Positions 6,039-7,285 of a stretch of 7,285 bases of DNA are shown here, piece by piece. This DNA comes from Saprospiraceae bacterium (GTDB lineage: Bacteria; Bacteroidota; Bacteroidia; Chitinophagales; Saprospiraceae): positions 1-7,285 of the forward strand of contig JALVCY010000620.1 in the NCBI GenBank assembly GCA_027009605.1, written 5' to 3'. Position numbers and translations under genes: made by a program. Positions within the stretch are counted from its first letter, which is position 1; each line of letters begins with the position of its first letter. The notes beneath the pieces were generated by a model that did not search any database, was not told where the DNA came from, and worked only from the letters and a program-made list of their open reading frames with translations.

Positions 6039-7285
6039 TCAAAAATTAACCGTAGCTTTCGCAAAATATGACCGCCCCCATAATTGTAAATTACGACTAT
6101 GCGTGCCGCCCTCTGCATTCGTTACTTCGACATCTGTTACATCAAACAAATTTTTTCCACCCAGCTGAATGCTAAGTTTTTCTTGGAAGAAATCTTTTGA
6201 TATCGTCAATGCCAAATTGTTAAAATCTGACTTTATCGTTTCTTTGATTTCCTTTGACGATTTGTCATAGTAAAATCCTTTTCTTTTTCCGGTATATTTG
6301 TAATACGTATTTAGGTGCAAACCTAATTTTCTTATCGTATAACCAATAGATGAAGATAATTCCGGTGTATAAATAATAGACTCCGAATCATTCTTTTCAC
6401 TAAATTGGTTGTAGCGCCCGGTCTGCCCAATGCCCAGCTTTAAGACTAGACTTGCAGACGGTACATAAGCCAAATTAATACGTCCACCCATTGACTTAAA
6501 ATTATTAATATTGATGTAATGGCGCTTATTGTCTTTCAACACGCTCAAATCAATCAAATTATTAATATCATTGTAAAAAAGGGATGGTTCTATCAATAAG
6601 GACTTTTTATTTCCCAAATAAGCATTCCAAGAATACTGCAAATTAAAACTATGTGACTTTTCTACTTCCAGATTTTCATTCCCGGAAATTATGTAGGTAA
6701 CAGGCCCTGCTTTGATATGAAAATCCAAATACAACTCTTTAATCGTCGGAGCCCTAAATCCACGTGCATAAGCAAAACGCAACTTTTGATTGTTTGCCAC
6801 AGTCCACTTTATGTTAAAAGCCGGAGAAAATAAAGAGCCATAAGCTGTATTGTAGGTATATCTCCCCCCGGGCTGGAGCTCAATGCGGTTATTCAATAAC
6901 TTGTAATTAAAGCTGGCAAAAATAGCACTCGTGCCGATGCTTTGCTTTTTATCCAGTATCCGTTCTCCCGCGGACTCTTCCGCATTCACATCAATGCCCA
7001 TCATATAATTCATGACATCAGATTCTTTATTTTGTCCCAAACTGGCTTTAACTCCGGCATAACGATACTTCACTATGTTTTTGTCAGGCGTGTCTTTGGT
7101 GGACAATACGCTCGCACCCGTAACCGGATTCACATCGTAAGTATCATGATAGCGTTGGTAATTTAAGTAAGAAGTGGTCACATCAAGATATTGGTTGTGC
7201 CCTACTTGTCCGTTCATACTCAATGAGTTATCAAGGCGGCGAGTAAAATAATTAATGTCCTTTATTTTTCCATGCCGACCCGGAT
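6039..7285 (-). CDS. TonB-dependent outer-membrane receptor, possibly haem (5' truncated)
   Basis: C-terminal ~414 residues of a TonB-dependent receptor. The frame stays open through the right edge (residues just inside it read GRHGKIKDINYF), so the start, TonB box and plug domain lie outside the window; receptors of this type are usually 650-800 residues. What is visible is the 22-strand barrel: repeated Tyr/Phe/Gly strands, ARGFRAPTIKELY, GGKNLFDVTDVE near the end and a terminal ATVNF with a final Phe, the usual outer-membrane insertion signal. The FRAP box (6747-6758) is followed by a His (DFHI, codon 6719-6717) and then GNENLEVE. FRAP and NPNL boxes with a His between them mark known haem receptors such as HemR and HmuR, so haem or an iron chelate is the likely cargo, but vitamin B12 or siderophore receptors share parts of this pattern. 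It lies directly upstream of the porin-like gene, probably in one transcript. Import would need TonB-ExbBD and periplasmic partners not seen here. Confidence 0.93.
   Translation of the reverse strand, partial: PGRHGKIKDINYFTRRLDNSLSMNGQVGHNQYLDVTTSYLNYQRYHDTYDVNPVTGASVLSTKDTPDKNIVKYRYAGVKASLGQNKESDVMNYMMGIDVNAEESAGERILDKKQSIGTSAIFASFNYKLLNNRIELQPGGRYTYNTAYGSLFSPAFNIKWTVANNQKLRFAYARGFRAPTIKELYLDFHIKAGPVTYIISGNENLEVEKSHSFNLQYSWNAYLGNKKSLLIEPSLFYNDINNLIDLSVLKDNKRHYININNFKSMGGRINLAYVPSASLVLKLGIGQTGRYNQFSEKNDSESIIYTPELSSSIGYTIRKLGLHLNTYYKYTGKRKGFYYDKSSKEIKETIKSDFNNLALTISKDFFQEKLSIQLGGKNLFDVTDVEVTNAEGGTHSRNLQLWGRSYFAKATVNF

Overview
The window looks like chromosomal DNA from a member of the Bacteroidota (lineage below phylum not resolved). 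The evidence is a TonB-dependent receptor with the phylum's typical barrel end, a porin-like protein whose signal peptide ends in FAQ, lipoproteins with short SC lipoboxes, AT-rich leaders without clear Shine-Dalgarno sites, and one exact TAnnTTTG-type -7 promoter element. No RNA gene, CRISPR array or intact mobile element was seen.

Layout. Positions 1-311 are a leader with no supportable gene; its last 50 bases carry three copies of a 7-8 bp motif that can form two mutually exclusive stem-loops just before the start of the first gene. On the + strand, 312-2282 encodes a lipoprotein form of the C-terminal processing (tail-specific) protease Prc/Tsp, with its Ser/Asp/Lys active-site residues intact. 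A 259-bp gap follows, containing three exact-length 23-bp tandem repeats. Next, 2542-4047 encodes a 501-residue Fic-domain protein (predicted AMP transferase). Its first ~245 residues look like an AbiEi-type winged-helix antitoxin domain, and its autoinhibitory helix has a Lys where the consensus has Gly or Asn. The fic gene has a perfect 12-bp inverted repeat in its first codons and a 12-bp stem-loop around its stop codon.

The right half is on the - strand and converges on fic. In transcription order it holds the 3' part of a TonB-dependent receptor gene (running off the right edge), a signal-peptide-bearing outer-membrane beta-barrel protein of the alginate-export type, a clear intrinsic terminator, and a small cysteine-containing lipoprotein of unknown function. 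The receptor has a FRAP box, a nearby His and an NENL box, a pattern known in haem receptors, so haem or iron-chelate uptake is a reasonable but unproven role. A 10-bp inverted repeat lies between receptor and porin, where a regulator or an RNA structure could set their relative expression.

The two halves need not work together. The fic gene, flanked by short repeats and a convergent junction, looks most like an accessory insertion between a housekeeping protease and an envelope-uptake locus. The most interesting items are the AbiEi-like/Fic fusion with its altered inhibitory motif, the dyads at both ends of fic, and the alternative stem-loops before prc.
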